Numbered from the stretch's first letter, positions 7,992-18,811 are shown. The stretch is DNA of 64,000 nucleotides from Drancourtella massiliensis (GCF_016900655.1 NZ_JACJKH010000012.1:1-64000); one strand, 5' to 3'. Notes: a model not told the origin generated them from the sequence alone. Numbers and translations are program-made.

Positions 7992-8033
7992 TAAAAAAAC
8001 AGAGCCTGTCCCAAAACAGACCCTGTTTTTTCT
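7992..8033. terminator. Bidirectional terminator
   Basis: AAAAAACAG pairs with CTGTTTTTT, with an inner CTGT/ACAG stem. T-runs exist in both directions. It separates the convergent acetyltransferase and methionine synthase-like genes. Confidence 0.7.
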
Positions 8034-8037
8034 TTTT

Positions 8038-9141
8038 TTACCCCCATACTTCTTCCGCGATCTCTTTTACAAGCGCAAGTTTTGCCCACTGTTCTTCCTC
8101 AGTCAGCTTATTCCCGATCTCGCAGGAAGCGAATCCACACTGCGGGCTTAAATACAGCCGGTCAAGGGGAATGTATTTTGCTGCCTCATAAATCCGTTTT
8201 TTCACTTCTTCTTTCTCTTCCAGAACCGGTGACTTTGTTGTAATCAGTCCAAGTACTACCTTTTTCTCTCCGGTCACTTCCGCAAGCGGTGCAAAGCTTC
8301 CGGAACGCTCATCGTCATATTCCAGATAGAATGCGTCTACCTGTTCTTCTCCGAACAGCGGTTTTGCAATCGGATCGTAAGCTCCGCTGCTGAAGTATGC
8401 GGAATGATAATTCCCCCTGCAGACATGTGTTGTAATCACCAGATCCTCCGGCTGATTCTGGATGGCCAGATTGTTGACTTTTACAAATTTCTCTGCACTT
8501 TCCTGGATTTCTTCCCTGCTTCCGGCAAATCCTTCCGCCACAAGAAGTCCCCAGGTACAGTCGTCAAGCTGAAGATTCCGGCATCCCGCATCATACAGAT
8601 CCCTGATCACTTTCCGGTAACCTTCTGCGATATCCTCCATCAGTTCCTCGTCCGTCTTATAAACCTTTCTTGTCTGTTCCAGATTTCCCGGAATCAGCAT
8701 CTGGGCAAAAAACTGGGCCGGTGCCGGAATCGTCTGTTTTGCCACGGTATGCTCATCTTCCAGCGCTTTGACAAACCGGAAATGCTCTACAAACGGATGT
8801 GTGCCCACCCGGATTTTTCCGGTCAGCCAGGTATCATCGAGCATTGCATCTTCTCCCTGAAAAGCGATGCCCTGTTCTGTCTTTTTATGAGCCACTCCCT
8901 CAAATCCCCACATAAAGTCCAGATGCCATGTGGATCGGCGGAATTCTCCATCTGTAATCACATGATATCCTGCCTCTTTCTGCTTCTTTACCAGATCCCG
9001 GATCGCCTCATCCTCCACAGCCTTTAATTCTTCTGCTGTAATTTTTCCTTCTTCCAGTGCTTTCCTTGCCTCCTTTAATTTTTCCGGGCGTAAAAAGCTT
9101 CCTACATAATCATATCGAAACGGTGCATGTTGTTTTGCCAT
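8038..9141 (-). CDS. Cobalamin-independent methionine synthase-like methyltransferase (MetE C-terminal type)
   Basis: 367-residue protein of the single-domain MetE/YxjG type, which transfers a methyl group to homocysteine or a related thiol. It has RYDYVGSFLRP at the start and the zinc ligands HVC (in TTHVCRGN) and the late cysteine in LSPQCGFAS. GGAGG precedes the ATG at 9141; an upstream in-frame start at 9240 is not supported. It lacks the N-terminal MetE domain, as expected for this family. A LysR regulator gene lies directly upstream and an operator-like palindrome sits at about -66. The methyl donor is not certain for these short homologues. Confidence 0.85.
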   Translation of the reverse strand: MAKQHAPFRYDYVGSFLRPEKLKEARKALEEGKITAEELKAVEDEAIRDLVKKQKEAGYHVITDGEFRRSTWHLDFMWGFEGVAHKKTEQGIAFQGEDAMLDDTWLTGKIRVGTHPFVEHFRFVKALEDEHTVAKQTIPAPAQFFAQMLIPGNLEQTRKVYKTDEELMEDIAEGYRKVIRDLYDAGCRNLQLDDCTWGLLVAEGFAGSREEIQESAEKFVKVNNLAIQNQPEDLVITTHVCRGNYHSAYFSSGAYDPIAKPLFGEEQVDAFYLEYDDERSGSFAPLAEVTGEKKVVLGLITTKSPVLEEKEEVKKRIYEAAKYIPLDRLYLSPQCGFASCEIGNKLTEEEQWAKLALVKEIAEEVWG

Positions 9142-9186
9142 GATGTCTTCCTCCATTCTTTTCCTGTCAGTTTTCTGATGGGTTTC

Positions 9187-9254
9187 AGTATACCGCTTCT
9201 CCGTCCATTTGAAAAATACAAAAAAACAGCGTTCCGCCATAGCGTAAAACTATG
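9187..9254 (-). promoter_or_regulatory. Promoter and LysR-type operator of the methionine synthase-like gene
   Basis: The -10 is TATACT at 9187-9192, with only a poor -35 (TTTTTC) 18 bases upstream. An inverted repeat CATAGCGTAAAACTATG lies at 9238-9254, centred about 66 bases before the inferred transcription start. This is the normal place for LysR-family activators. The half-sites resemble the MET box (TATAGTTT-N-AAACTATA) known for streptococcal MetR/MtaR. Binding is inferred. Confidence 0.55.
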
Positions 9255-10167
9255 ACAGACGCTGTCTGTGTGGAATATGCTGTTTTAAAGCTTCCATATA
9301 TGCTTTCCCGTAACGGCTCAGCGGCATGTTTTTCTGCGTGATGGTGCCGATCCGCATCTTCTCATCCACATCCAGAGGCCGTGCAATGATATTTTCCCCG
9401 TTCAGCTCTTTACTGATCACTCCGGAACTGACCGTATATCCGTTAAGTCCGATCACCAGATTAAACAATGTTGCCCGGTCCCGGACTTTGATGTTTTTCC
9501 TGCGGTCCAGCGTGCTTAAAATCTCTTCCGAAAAATAGAAGGAATTGTATTCTCCCTGCTCAAAGGAAAGATACGGATAGTCCGCCAGATCGTCAAGCGT
9601 TACCATCTCCTCCCCTGCCAGCGGGTGCTCTGCTGACAGAAACACATGGGGTTTTGCCACAAATAGTTCACGGAATACCAGTCCGTTCATCCGGAGCATC
9701 TTCTGAATGATTTCTTCATTTTTGGAGGAAGTATAGAGTATTCCGATCTCACTTTTCAGCCGGCTGACATCCTCGATAATCTCGTAGGTCTGGGTTTCTC
9801 TCAGCGTAAAATCGTACTTTTTCCCGCCAAATTCACGTATCACATCCACAAAGGCGTTGACCGCGAAAGAATAATGCTGACAGGAGACGGAAAATCTGGA
9901 ACGCCGTTCTTTCTTGTTCAAAAAGCGCTCTTCCAGAAGGCTGGTCTGCTCCAGAACCTGTCTTGCATATGCGAGAAATTCATCACCCTCATTGGAAATC
10001 GTCACGCCCTTGTTGGTGCGGTGAAAAATCGTGATCTGCATCTCCTTTTCCAGTTCCCGGATGGCATTGGTGAGACTTGGCTGTGAAACAAAAAGCTGCC
10101 TTGCCGCCTCTGTAATATTTCCTGTCTCCGCCACGGTCACAATATATCTTAACTGCTGTAATGTCAT
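9250..10167 (-). CDS. LysR family transcriptional regulator
   Basis: 305 residues. The winged HTH covers residues 1-60 (LRYIVTVAETGNITEAARQLFVSQPSLTNAIRELE), followed by a periplasmic-binding-type effector domain (about 90-295). It ends at a TAG at 9250-9252 inside the palindrome upstream of the methionine synthase-like gene, in the same direction. Control of that neighbour, and so of methionine or sulfur metabolism, is the natural inference. The effector is not known. Confidence 0.9.
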   Translation of the reverse strand: MTLQQLRYIVTVAETGNITEAARQLFVSQPSLTNAIRELEKEMQITIFHRTNKGVTISNEGDEFLAYARQVLEQTSLLEERFLNKKERRSRFSVSCQHYSFAVNAFVDVIREFGGKKYDFTLRETQTYEIIEDVSRLKSEIGILYTSSKNEEIIQKMLRMNGLVFRELFVAKPHVFLSAEHPLAGEEMVTLDDLADYPYLSFEQGEYNSFYFSEEILSTLDRRKNIKVRDRATLFNLVIGLNGYTVSSGVISKELNGENIIARPLDVDEKMRIGTITQKNMPLSRYGKAYMEALKQHIPHRQRLS

Positions 10168-10206
10168 CTTCCGTTACCTGCTTTCTGTCCGGGTACATTT
10201 CCCTGA

Positions 10207-10233
10207 TTAAAAGGGCAGCGTCAATCGCTGCCC
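10207..10233 (-). terminator. Terminator after the esterase pseudogene
   Basis: GGGCAGCG (10213-10220) pairs with CGCTGCCC (10226-10233), loop of 5. On the minus strand it is followed by TTTTAAT. It separates the esterase remnant from the LysR gene. Confidence 0.75.
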
Positions 10234-10290
10234 CTAGCTTAAAAGTATATAGGAAAGATAAGATTTTGTCAATTTGCCTTCTCTGGATTC

Positions 10291-11039
10291 TTACTTCCAG
10301 ATCCAGCACAATCCGTTATAAAAATATTCCATCGCATACTCCCCGTTATGAGTGCCGCCTTCCTGTTCGAGGAAATAAAGGTTGCCCTCCCCTTCATTGT
10401 CCGCATAACGGAATGTTCCGCTATTTTCGCCTGCCATTGCCTCAATCTGGTTTTTGAAAGAGGAATAGGCAAAATCATCCGTACCGGATGCCGCAAAAAT
10501 AAAGAAATCATCCCAGTCATGTCCAGAATCCTGTACCATCGACGCCATAACTTCTCCATCGTTCGTAAGGCTTCCGCTGGACGGCATGAAGTAGCGGAAA
10601 TAATCCAGACAGTACTCAAATGTCCTCCATGTTGCTACAGATCCCATGGAGAATCCACAGAATGCCCGGTGGTCTCTCGATGCCCGCAGCCCTTCCGGCG
10701 AAGTTTCCTCCGCATAAGTACTGTAAGTCCCCTCGACAGCCGGAATCAGATCGTTAACCAGCTCATTGTGATAATTCTCGGTCAGCTGAAGTGCCAGAGA
10801 ATAATCGGCACTGTCCTCTTCACTTTCATTATTGTAAGTCGGGCAGACCACAATCATCGGCTCGATTTTCCCGTCTGCCATGGCATTGTCCAGCACATTT
10901 TTAAAATCATTCGGCCGGTCCGGCGTTCCCAGATAGGTCGTCTCGTTGCTCCATCCACCGTATCGCTTTGTTCCTGCTCACATCCTGCCAGAAGCATCAG
11001 CGCTGCCAGAAGTCCGACCAGTACTTTGCTCTTTTTCAT
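10291..11039 (-). pseudogene. Lipoprotein esterase (feruloyl/Fes-type) with internal deletion and frameshift
   Basis: The 5' frame begins at ATG 11039 after AGGAGG and encodes a lipoprotein signal peptide with lipobox LLAGC, then EQEQSD. Near 10960 the homology jumps to a second frame reading YGGWSNETTYLG...MLDNAMADGKIEPMIVVCPTY. This is the middle of an alpha/beta hydrolase whose nucleophile motif GFSMGS, the DDFFIFAASGTDD segment and the THNG histidine region are intact to the stop at 10291. The N-terminal half of the esterase domain, up to the oxyanion HGG motif, is missing and the frame is lost. Two separate small proteins could still be made, but not the enzyme. Confidence 0.8.
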
Positions 11040-11091
11040 CGCAATTTCAGCCTCCTGCCTCTTTTTGATTCACTATTTTTGTTCTCAAAAA

Positions 11092-12776
<1,685 letters not shown>

Positions 12777-12807
12777 ACATCCTCCATTTTTCTTATGTAA
12801 AGCCGGG

Positions 12808-13107
12808 TTAAATCCGGCTGCAAAATTCTATAATTTCCTCTTTCCTTTTCTTCGCATCCTCTTTACATTCTACGGAGCATAGTCCAAGGCTTCCGCAGCA
12901 CTCAATTTCCAGATGTCCATAGAAGTGTTCGAGTGTTTTAATAATCCGTTCGCATTCCTTCATATTTGGTCCCGTTCTTAATACAACAGCATAGCCTTTT
13001 TTTCCCGCCCGGACAGACGCATGAGGTTCGTGTGTATTACACCATGGCGTACATCTGTCGATAAAGACTTTAAACTGCCCCGGAACATCCGCCCAGTAGG
13101 AAAGTGA
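12808..13107 (-). pseudogene. 3' fragment of a flavodoxin-family / NADPH-dependent FMN reductase
   Basis: An open frame of 99 codons with no start codon, closed upstream by an in-frame TAA. It reads SYWADVPGQFKVFIDRC..., GKKGYAVVLRTGPN..., ECCGSLGLC. This is the C-terminal half of small flavoproteins that reduce FMN or iron, including the PVYW(A)DVPGQFK motif after the flavin-binding loop. The N-terminal flavin-phosphate loop is absent. It lacks an ATG, so ORF callers would miss it. Confidence 0.75.
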
Positions 13108-13163
13108 TTATTTTTACTATCCTATCACAGGCATGTTCTGGACACAAGAGTATTATTTATAAG

Positions 13164-13213
13164 ACAAGGGCACCGCCCTGTCACTTTTCAGATGATAGAG
13201 CAGCGCCCTTTAT
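13164..13213 (-). terminator. Terminator after the hydrolase gene
   Basis: AAGGGC at 13166-13171 pairs with GCCCTT at 13205-13210, with partial inner pairing. It is placed just past the stop at 13236 on the minus strand. Confidence 0.45.
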
Positions 13214-13235
13214 TTACTTCATACATTCAACCAGA

Positions 13236-14126
13236 TTAGTCGTACTGATTCATCCATTTGATGAGTTCTACGCAGTAATCATCATGTCTGTCAACAAAAC
13301 ATGTATGTCTTGCACGTTCCCAAAGGATCCATTTAGAATTCGGGATTCTGTCTGCCATGGTCTTAGCTACAAGTGGAGAACAAAGATCTGAAATACCACT
13401 GCAGATCAGAGAAGGAATCTTGATCTGGTCAAGTTTGTCAATGTATTCAAAGTCTTTCAGTGTTCCTGTAGGTGCGAATTCGTTTGGTCCCCATCCTTCA
13501 ACATAAGACTCAGAACCTGATTTTTTCGGTCTTGTACAGCACTCCGGAGCATCTTCTCCAATCCAGTAGTTGCAATATCTATCCATGTATTCTGCAACTG
13601 CAGCATCGTAAGCTTCTCCTGTGAAATCACCTGTTTCAAGAGCATGGTTAATTGCATCCTGCATATCCTGCGGCATCATTTTGATACGGCGAAGACCTTC
13701 TCTTTCCCAAAGAGAACTGCTTGGATGGCCGCTTGAAATGATGAAACTCTTAACACCCTTCGGATCATAGTCAACTGCATATGCGATCTGCATCATTCCG
13801 CCCCAGGACTGTCCAATGATGTGGCATACATCTAAGTCAAGGTGTTTTCTCAAAGCTTCCAGCTCGTCTAACCATACTTTCTGGTTCCACAGTTCCGGAT
13901 GTCCGTCCAGATAAGAATTTCCGCATCCGATCTGGTCGTACATAACGATCATACGATCATCATCGTCTGCAACATTGTCCAGTACTTCGAAATAGTTATG
14001 AGTAGACCCCGGTCCTCCGTGAAGACAAATCAATGGTGCCTTTCCATTATCTTTTCTTTCCCCAACAATTCTGTAATAAGTCTGATAACCTAAGTACGGC
14101 ATGTAGCCTTCTGTAATTTTTGCCAT
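13236..14126 (-). CDS. Proline iminopeptidase-family alpha/beta hydrolase (S33)
   Basis: 296 residues, cytosolic by lack of signal. HGGPGSTHNYF (36-46) is the oxyanion motif of proline iminopeptidases, MYDQIGCGNS follows, and the nucleophile elbow GQSWGG places Ser107. The acid is probably Asp in CSGISDLCSP and the base His in ARHTCF near the end. These enzymes release N-terminal proline or act on small amides. AGGGG precedes the ATG. Monocistronic. The exact substrate is uncertain. Confidence 0.88.
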   Translation of the reverse strand: MAKITEGYMPYLGYQTYYRIVGERKDNGKAPLICLHGGPGSTHNYFEVLDNVADDDDRMIVMYDQIGCGNSYLDGHPELWNQKVWLDELEALRKHLDLDVCHIIGQSWGGMMQIAYAVDYDPKGVKSFIISSGHPSSSLWEREGLRRIKMMPQDMQDAINHALETGDFTGEAYDAAVAEYMDRYCNYWIGEDAPECCTRPKKSGSESYVEGWGPNEFAPTGTLKDFEYIDKLDQIKIPSLICSGISDLCSPLVAKTMADRIPNSKWILWERARHTCFVDRHDDYCVELIKWMNQYD

Positions 14127-14404
14127 GATTATCCCCTTTCTGACATTTTTTTCACTATCTTTAAGTATAATACATTTTGCGAAAAAATGAACCCTTTTTT
14201 GTAATTTTTTTCAATTTTGTTAATATTATCCAAAATCATATCCCTGTACCATACAAGATAACCGAATATGAATTGGTATATTTATAGGTGATTTCTATAA
14301 AACAAATATCTTTTTCTGCTTTATGCTACCCTGATGGATATTTTTTTGTCAAGTGAAACATTAAGACTGCCTGATTATTTTTCACTCAATAGAACCACCT
14401 CTGA

Positions 14405-15055
14405 TCAGATTATACAGTTCAAATTGTACGAAAAATGCTCTCTATCTTCCGGAAGAATCAACTCCTTCTTGCTGTCCTTTTCTGTAATTGGCCTTACCGG
14501 TCTGCACGGATTACCAAATGCAAGATAATTATCCGGAATATCTTTTGTCACAACACTGCCTGCGCCAATCACGACATTATTTCCTATATGCACGCCCCCA
14601 ATTACAACCGTATTACATGCAATCCAGACATTATTACCGATATGAATTTCGTCCGCATATTCTGCCATCGTTGTCTTTCCATCTTCGTCCAGCCCCATCC
14701 TCTCCTGAGCAATAAGAGGATGAGAAGTAGCCATCAAAGAAACATTCGGGCCAAAACAGACATTGTCACCAATGAAAATTTTTCCATCATCCATAACCGT
14801 CAGATTAAAATTAGCAAAAAAATTTTCCCCGATAAAAGTATGACATCCATAATTAAACTGCACAGGGCCCTGAAAATAAAACACATTTCCCACTTTTCCC
14901 AAAATATCGCGAATCACTTCATTTCTGTCGGAATCAAACTCGTCCATCATATTATATTTCTGACATGCAGCATGAGCTTTGTGCTTGATATCCTTCAGCT
15001 CCTGTTTTCTTGGATCAAACATTTTCCCCGCAAAAATTTTCTCTTCCTCTTTCAT
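14405..15055 (-). CDS. Maltose/galactoside-type O-acetyltransferase (left-handed beta helix)
   Basis: 216 residues. The N-terminal KIFAGKMFDPRKQELKD segment is the maltose-acetyltransferase cap. Hexapeptide repeats follow (IGDNVCFGPNVSL, IGNNVWIACNTVVIGGVHIGNNVVIGAGSVVTKDIPD). The catalytic His is in ATSHPLIAQERMGL. The protein trimerises in this family and acetylates sugar hydroxyls from acetyl-CoA. GAGGAAGGT precedes the ATG. A 278-bp AT-rich gap downstream holds nothing I can identify. Confidence 0.88.
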   Translation of the reverse strand: MKEEEKIFAGKMFDPRKQELKDIKHKAHAACQKYNMMDEFDSDRNEVIRDILGKVGNVFYFQGPVQFNYGCHTFIGENFFANFNLTVMDDGKIFIGDNVCFGPNVSLMATSHPLIAQERMGLDEDGKTTMAEYADEIHIGNNVWIACNTVVIGGVHIGNNVVIGAGSVVTKDIPDNYLAFGNPCRPVRPITEKDSKKELILPEDREHFSYNLNCII

Positions 15056-15262
15056 ATACCTTCCTCATTTCTTTTTTACTAATTCTTATATTAGCAGAAA
15101 GTTCTCCAAACTTCTACAATATTACATCCGCTGATTTTCTCTCCTACAATTCCTGTCTTTGATGTAAGATTCCTTAACCGCTTCTCTCGTCTCCCGGTCT
15201 CAACGTTTTAAATGGCCGGTAAAGAATTTCGGCATTTTCTCCCATATTCCGTCAAGCGAGAG

Positions 15263-15300
15263 AAGAGCCAGGCCCCTGTCTGCAAGGGTTCCTGGCTCTT
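15263..15300. terminator. Terminator after leuS
   Basis: AAGAGCCAGG pairs with CCTGGCTCTT around an 18-base loop region, directly after the leuS stop. Confidence 0.7.
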
Positions 15301-15306
15301 TCCTGC

Positions 15307-17730
15307 TTATTTCATTACAATATTGATGATTCTTCCCGGTACATAGATTTCTTTTACGATATTTCCGGTCAGTTTTTCTTTAATTGCTTCCTTGCCGGCA
15401 GCAATCGCTTCGTCTTTTCCTGCTTCTGCGGAGATTGTTACAACAGCTCTTGTCTTTCCGTTGATCTGTACAGCCACTTCGATTTCGTCATCTTTCATAG
15501 CTTCTTCATCGTAGGTCGGCCATCCCGCATGGAATACGCTTCCTTCGTGTCCCAGCTGCTCCCAGAGTTCTTCGCCCATGTGCGGTGCGAACGGTGCAAG
15601 CAGTACTGCGATCGTGGAAAGTGTCTCTTTATCAATTCCGCCTTCTTTCTTGGCAAGATCGATAAACTTGTTGTTGTATTCCATGAATCCGGAAATTACC
15701 GTATTCAGGCTGAAGCTTTCCAGACGTGTTGTAATATCGTATACCATCTTGTTGCGGAGTTTGAGCATCTCCTTGGATGGTGTTACGTCTTTGTCTTTGT
15801 TGTCCATTACAAGATTCCAGAGCTTGTTCAGGAAACGGTATACCCCGTCGATTCCTCTGTCATCCCACTCTGCATCCAGTTCCGGCGGTCCAACGAAGAG
15901 TTCATACATTCTCAGAGAGTCGCATCCGTAATCTCTTACAAGATCGTCCGGAGATACGACATTTCCTTTGGACTTACTCATCTTGATTCCGTTCTTTCCG
16001 GTAATCATACCCTGATTGAAGAGCTTGATAAACGGCTCATCAAAATCGATCACGCCGATATCGCACAGGAACTTCGTGTAGAAACGGGAATACAGAAGGT
16101 GAAGTACTGCATGTTCCACACCTCCGATATACATATCAACCGGAAGCATCGCGTCCGCTTTTTCTCTGGAAACCAGTTCTTTATCATTATGCGGATCTAC
16201 GTAACGCAGGAAATACCAGGAGGAACCTGCCCACTGAGGCATGGTGTTGGTCTCTCTCTTGGCCGGCTTTCCACAGACCGGACAGCTTGTGTTAACCCAG
16301 GAATCAATCGCAGCAAGCGGAGATTCTCCTGTTCCTGTCGGCTCGTAAGAATCTACATCCGGCAGTGTCAATGGAAGTTCTTCTTCCGGTACCGGTACAG
16401 CGCCGCAGTCCGGGCAGTGTACAATCGGGATCGGTTCTCCCCAGTATCTCTGGCGGGAGAATACCCAGTCACGCAGTTTGTAGTTGACGGTCTTTCTTCC
16501 GATACCGCGCTCTTCGATCATCACCGGAGCTTCCTTTTTCAGAACAGCGGATTCCATGCCGTTCCATTCTCCGGAATTGATCATGGTTCCGGATGCCTCT
16601 GTGTAGGCTTCTGTCATATTTTCAATTTCTTTTCCGTCTTTGGCGATAACCTGAATGATCGGAATGTTAAACTTGGTTGCAAATGCAAAGTCACGGTCAT
16701 CATGTGCCGGTACGCACATGATTGCTCCGGTACCGTAGTCAGCCAGTACATAGTCGGACAGCCAGATCGGCACTTTTGCCCCGTTGATCGGATTGATCGC
16801 GTAGCTTCCTGTGAAAACTCCGGTTTTTTCCTTATCCTGAAGGCGGTCAACATTAGACTTCATGGAAGCGTCGTAGATATATTTCTCCACTGCTTCTCTT
16901 GTCTCATCGGTTGCAAGTTCTTTTGCAAGAGCATGCTCTGGAGCCAGTACCATAAATGTTGCGCCGTAAAGTGTATCCGGTCTTGTTGTGTAGACAGTGA
17001 TCTTTTCATCTCTTCCATCCACCGGGAACTCTACCTCGGCACCGTAGGATTTACCGATCCAGTCTGTCTGCATCTTCTTAACCTTCTCCGGCCAGTCCAG
17101 TTTGTCCAGGTCGTTCAGAAGTCTCTCTGCATATTTGGTAATCTTGAGCATCCACTGACGGAGGTTCTTCTTTGTTACTTCCGTACCGCAGCGCTCACAT
17201 TTTCCATTGACAACTTCCTCGTTTGCAAGTCCGGTCTTACAGGACGGGCACCAGTTGATCGGGAACTCCTTCTCGTAAGCAAGGCCGGCCTTAAACATCT
17301 TTACAAAAATCCACTGAGTCCATTTGTAGAAGTTCGGGTCTGTCGTGTTGACCTCTCTGTCCCAGTCGTAAAGAGCCGCGATCTCATTGATCTGTCTCTT
17401 GATATTCTTTACATTTTCCGCTGTGGACTTTGCCGGATGAACGCCCATTTTGATCGCGTAGTTTTCTGCCGGAAGTCCGAATGCATCCCATCCCATCGGA
17501 TGAATGATATAGTATCCCTGAAGCAGTTTGTAACGACTCCATACATCGGAGATGACATATCCTCTCCAGTGTCCGACATGCAGACCGTTTCCTGACGGAT
17601 ACGGGAACATATCGAGGCAGTAATATTTCTCATGTTTTCCTCTCTCATCTTCCTGCACATTCACCGGATGCTCTTCCCAGTGTGCACGCCACTTTTTCTC
17701 GATTGCCTTGTGATTATAAGGTGTCGGCAT
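15307..17730 (-). CDS. leuS: Leucyl-tRNA synthetase
   Basis: 807 residues from the ATG at 17730 (GGAGG upstream; the frame extends further up through the T-box leader, which is not coding). The class I HIGH motif appears as HVGH in SGNGLHVGHWRGY and the KMSKS loop as KMSKSKGN. The editing CP1 domain (TTRPDTLYGATFMVLAPEH) and the zinc-type CPSC...CERC segment are present. It charges tRNA-Leu in the cytosol. A leucine-specific T-box leader upstream gives induction when uncharged tRNA-Leu accumulates. Confidence 0.97.
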   Translation of the reverse strand: MPTPYNHKAIEKKWRAHWEEHPVNVQEDERGKHEKYYCLDMFPYPSGNGLHVGHWRGYVISDVWSRYKLLQGYYIIHPMGWDAFGLPAENYAIKMGVHPAKSTAENVKNIKRQINEIAALYDWDREVNTTDPNFYKWTQWIFVKMFKAGLAYEKEFPINWCPSCKTGLANEEVVNGKCERCGTEVTKKNLRQWMLKITKYAERLLNDLDKLDWPEKVKKMQTDWIGKSYGAEVEFPVDGRDEKITVYTTRPDTLYGATFMVLAPEHALAKELATDETREAVEKYIYDASMKSNVDRLQDKEKTGVFTGSYAINPINGAKVPIWLSDYVLADYGTGAIMCVPAHDDRDFAFATKFNIPIIQVIAKDGKEIENMTEAYTEASGTMINSGEWNGMESAVLKKEAPVMIEERGIGRKTVNYKLRDWVFSRQRYWGEPIPIVHCPDCGAVPVPEEELPLTLPDVDSYEPTGTGESPLAAIDSWVNTSCPVCGKPAKRETNTMPQWAGSSWYFLRYVDPHNDKELVSREKADAMLPVDMYIGGVEHAVLHLLYSRFYTKFLCDIGVIDFDEPFIKLFNQGMITGKNGIKMSKSKGNVVSPDDLVRDYGCDSLRMYELFVGPPELDAEWDDRGIDGVYRFLNKLWNLVMDNKDKDVTPSKEMLKLRNKMVYDITTRLESFSLNTVISGFMEYNNKFIDLAKKEGGIDKETLSTIAVLLAPFAPHMGEELWEQLGHEGSVFHAGWPTYDEEAMKDDEIEVAVQINGKTRAVVTISAEAGKDEAIAAGKEAIKEKLTGNIVKEIYVPGRIINIVMK

Positions 17731-17825
17731 CTTTGATTTCCTCCTTACATAATATAGTAACCATTTTATGCTTTCTTTTATACCCGCAAAAGCTTCCTGA
17801 CGATCCATTGGATTATCTATAGAAT

Positions 17826-18050
17826 AAAAAAACTTCCGTCTCTGAACATATCCAAGAGACGAAAGCCATGAAAGCCCACGCGGTACCACTCTTCTTCGCC
17901 CGTCCGCAGACCGGCGCACTCTCATCTGTAACGGGAATACCCGCTTCCGGCTACTAGAGTTCACCAGAAGAACTCCGAGGCGAGTTGGGAGTGTCTGTCC
18001 TGCTGCCTCGCACCATACGGCAGCTCTCTGAAAAAACATCGGCTCTTACT
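17826..18050 (-). promoter_or_regulatory. T-box leader (leucine) of leuS
   Basis: The conserved T-box AAGAGTGGTACCGCG lies at about 17878-17892 on the minus strand. A terminator follows: CGTCTC...GAGACG and a run of seven Ts, ending at 17826. Upstream, a Stem I-like region contains GAACTCTAG, in which CTC is the likely leucine specifier codon. The leader ends about 95 bases before the leuS ATG. Uncharged tRNA pairing with the T-box should favour antitermination. Confidence 0.93.
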
Positions 18051-18321
18051 ATTCCTCATCTGACGTTTTTCTCTGTACTTTTTTATACCTGTTCATTTTA
18101 CTCATATCATCTCTCTTTGTCAAGATTTCCACCTTTTTTCCTATAATTTTTCCATATTTGATTTTTTCTGGATTTATTGGAATGTTTTTCGTTATTTTCA
18201 TTCTTTTCGAGTTTCTTTTGTGGAATTTGACAAAAAAGGATTGTTTAAAATCCCTGATAGGTGTATAATAATCACAAGTCATTTCAGTACGAAAAATATA
18301 TAGCTAAAGGAGATAATGCAT

Positions 18322-18744
18322 ATGGTTAATTTATTGACAGGCCCGAAAGGGAGCGGAAAAACACAGCAGATGATTGAACTTGCCAACAAAGCGGCAAAGG
18401 AGTCCGACGGACACGTATTCTTTATCAAAAAAAGCCACCGCGATACATACAGCTTATCTTTTGATATCCGTGCGATCTGCATGGATGACTATGAAGCGAT
18501 CGACAATATTGATGCCTATCTTGGATTTATTTATGGCATGACAAGTGCAGATCACGATATTAAGGCGATTTTTATCGACGCTATTTTGAAACATGCACAT
18601 ATCTCTCTTGATGATATCCCGGAATTTGTTGAAAAGCTGAAGAAAATTTCAAAAGAGTGTGATCTGGATTTTTACGTAAGCATCAGTGCTGCCAAAGAAG
18701 ACTTAAAGCTTACTAATACAGATGACTGTGCGTATCTGAATTAA
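18322..18744 (+). CDS. Small P-loop ATP-binding protein of unknown function
   Basis: 140 residues starting MVNLLTGPKGSGKTQQMIE, a perfect Walker A motif at residues 7-14. IKAIFIDAIL near residue 80 could serve as Walker B. The start at 18322 is chosen because AAAGGAG is 9 bases away; an ATG six bases upstream is too close. There are no membrane segments and no recognisable partner domain. It is monocistronic between two minus-strand units, with its own terminator. I recognise the type from clostridial genomes but not its role. Confidence 0.75.
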   Translation: MVNLLTGPKGSGKTQQMIELANKAAKESDGHVFFIKKSHRDTYSLSFDIRAICMDDYEAIDNIDAYLGFIYGMTSADHDIKAIFIDAILKHAHISLDDIPEFVEKLKKISKECDLDFYVSISAAKEDLKLTNTDDCAYLN

Positions 18745-18811
18745 TGATGCCGACTGGCGGAACTGCTGCCACCTAGAGTCCTTACCTGATCCGGCAGCAT
18801 TCCGTTTCAAA

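Noticed and set aside
14283-14400. Hairpin GTGAAA...TTTCAC downstream of the acetyltransferase
   Set aside because: Short stem with a long loop and no T-run on the correct strand; too weak to call a terminator.
15529-17595. 688-codon open frame on the plus strand opposite leuS
   Set aside because: It is antisense to the conserved leuS codons, has no ribosome binding site and shows no protein-like motifs; long antisense frames are common opposite codon-biased genes.
17731-18039. N-terminal extension of leuS by 103 residues
   Set aside because: The extension is the translated T-box leader; the ATG at 17730 has the ribosome binding site and the canonical protein start.
18049-18282. 77-codon minus-strand ORF
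   Set aside because: It begins in the spacer and runs up to the T-box leader, has no suitable ribosome binding site and is a Lys-rich translation of AT-rich DNA.
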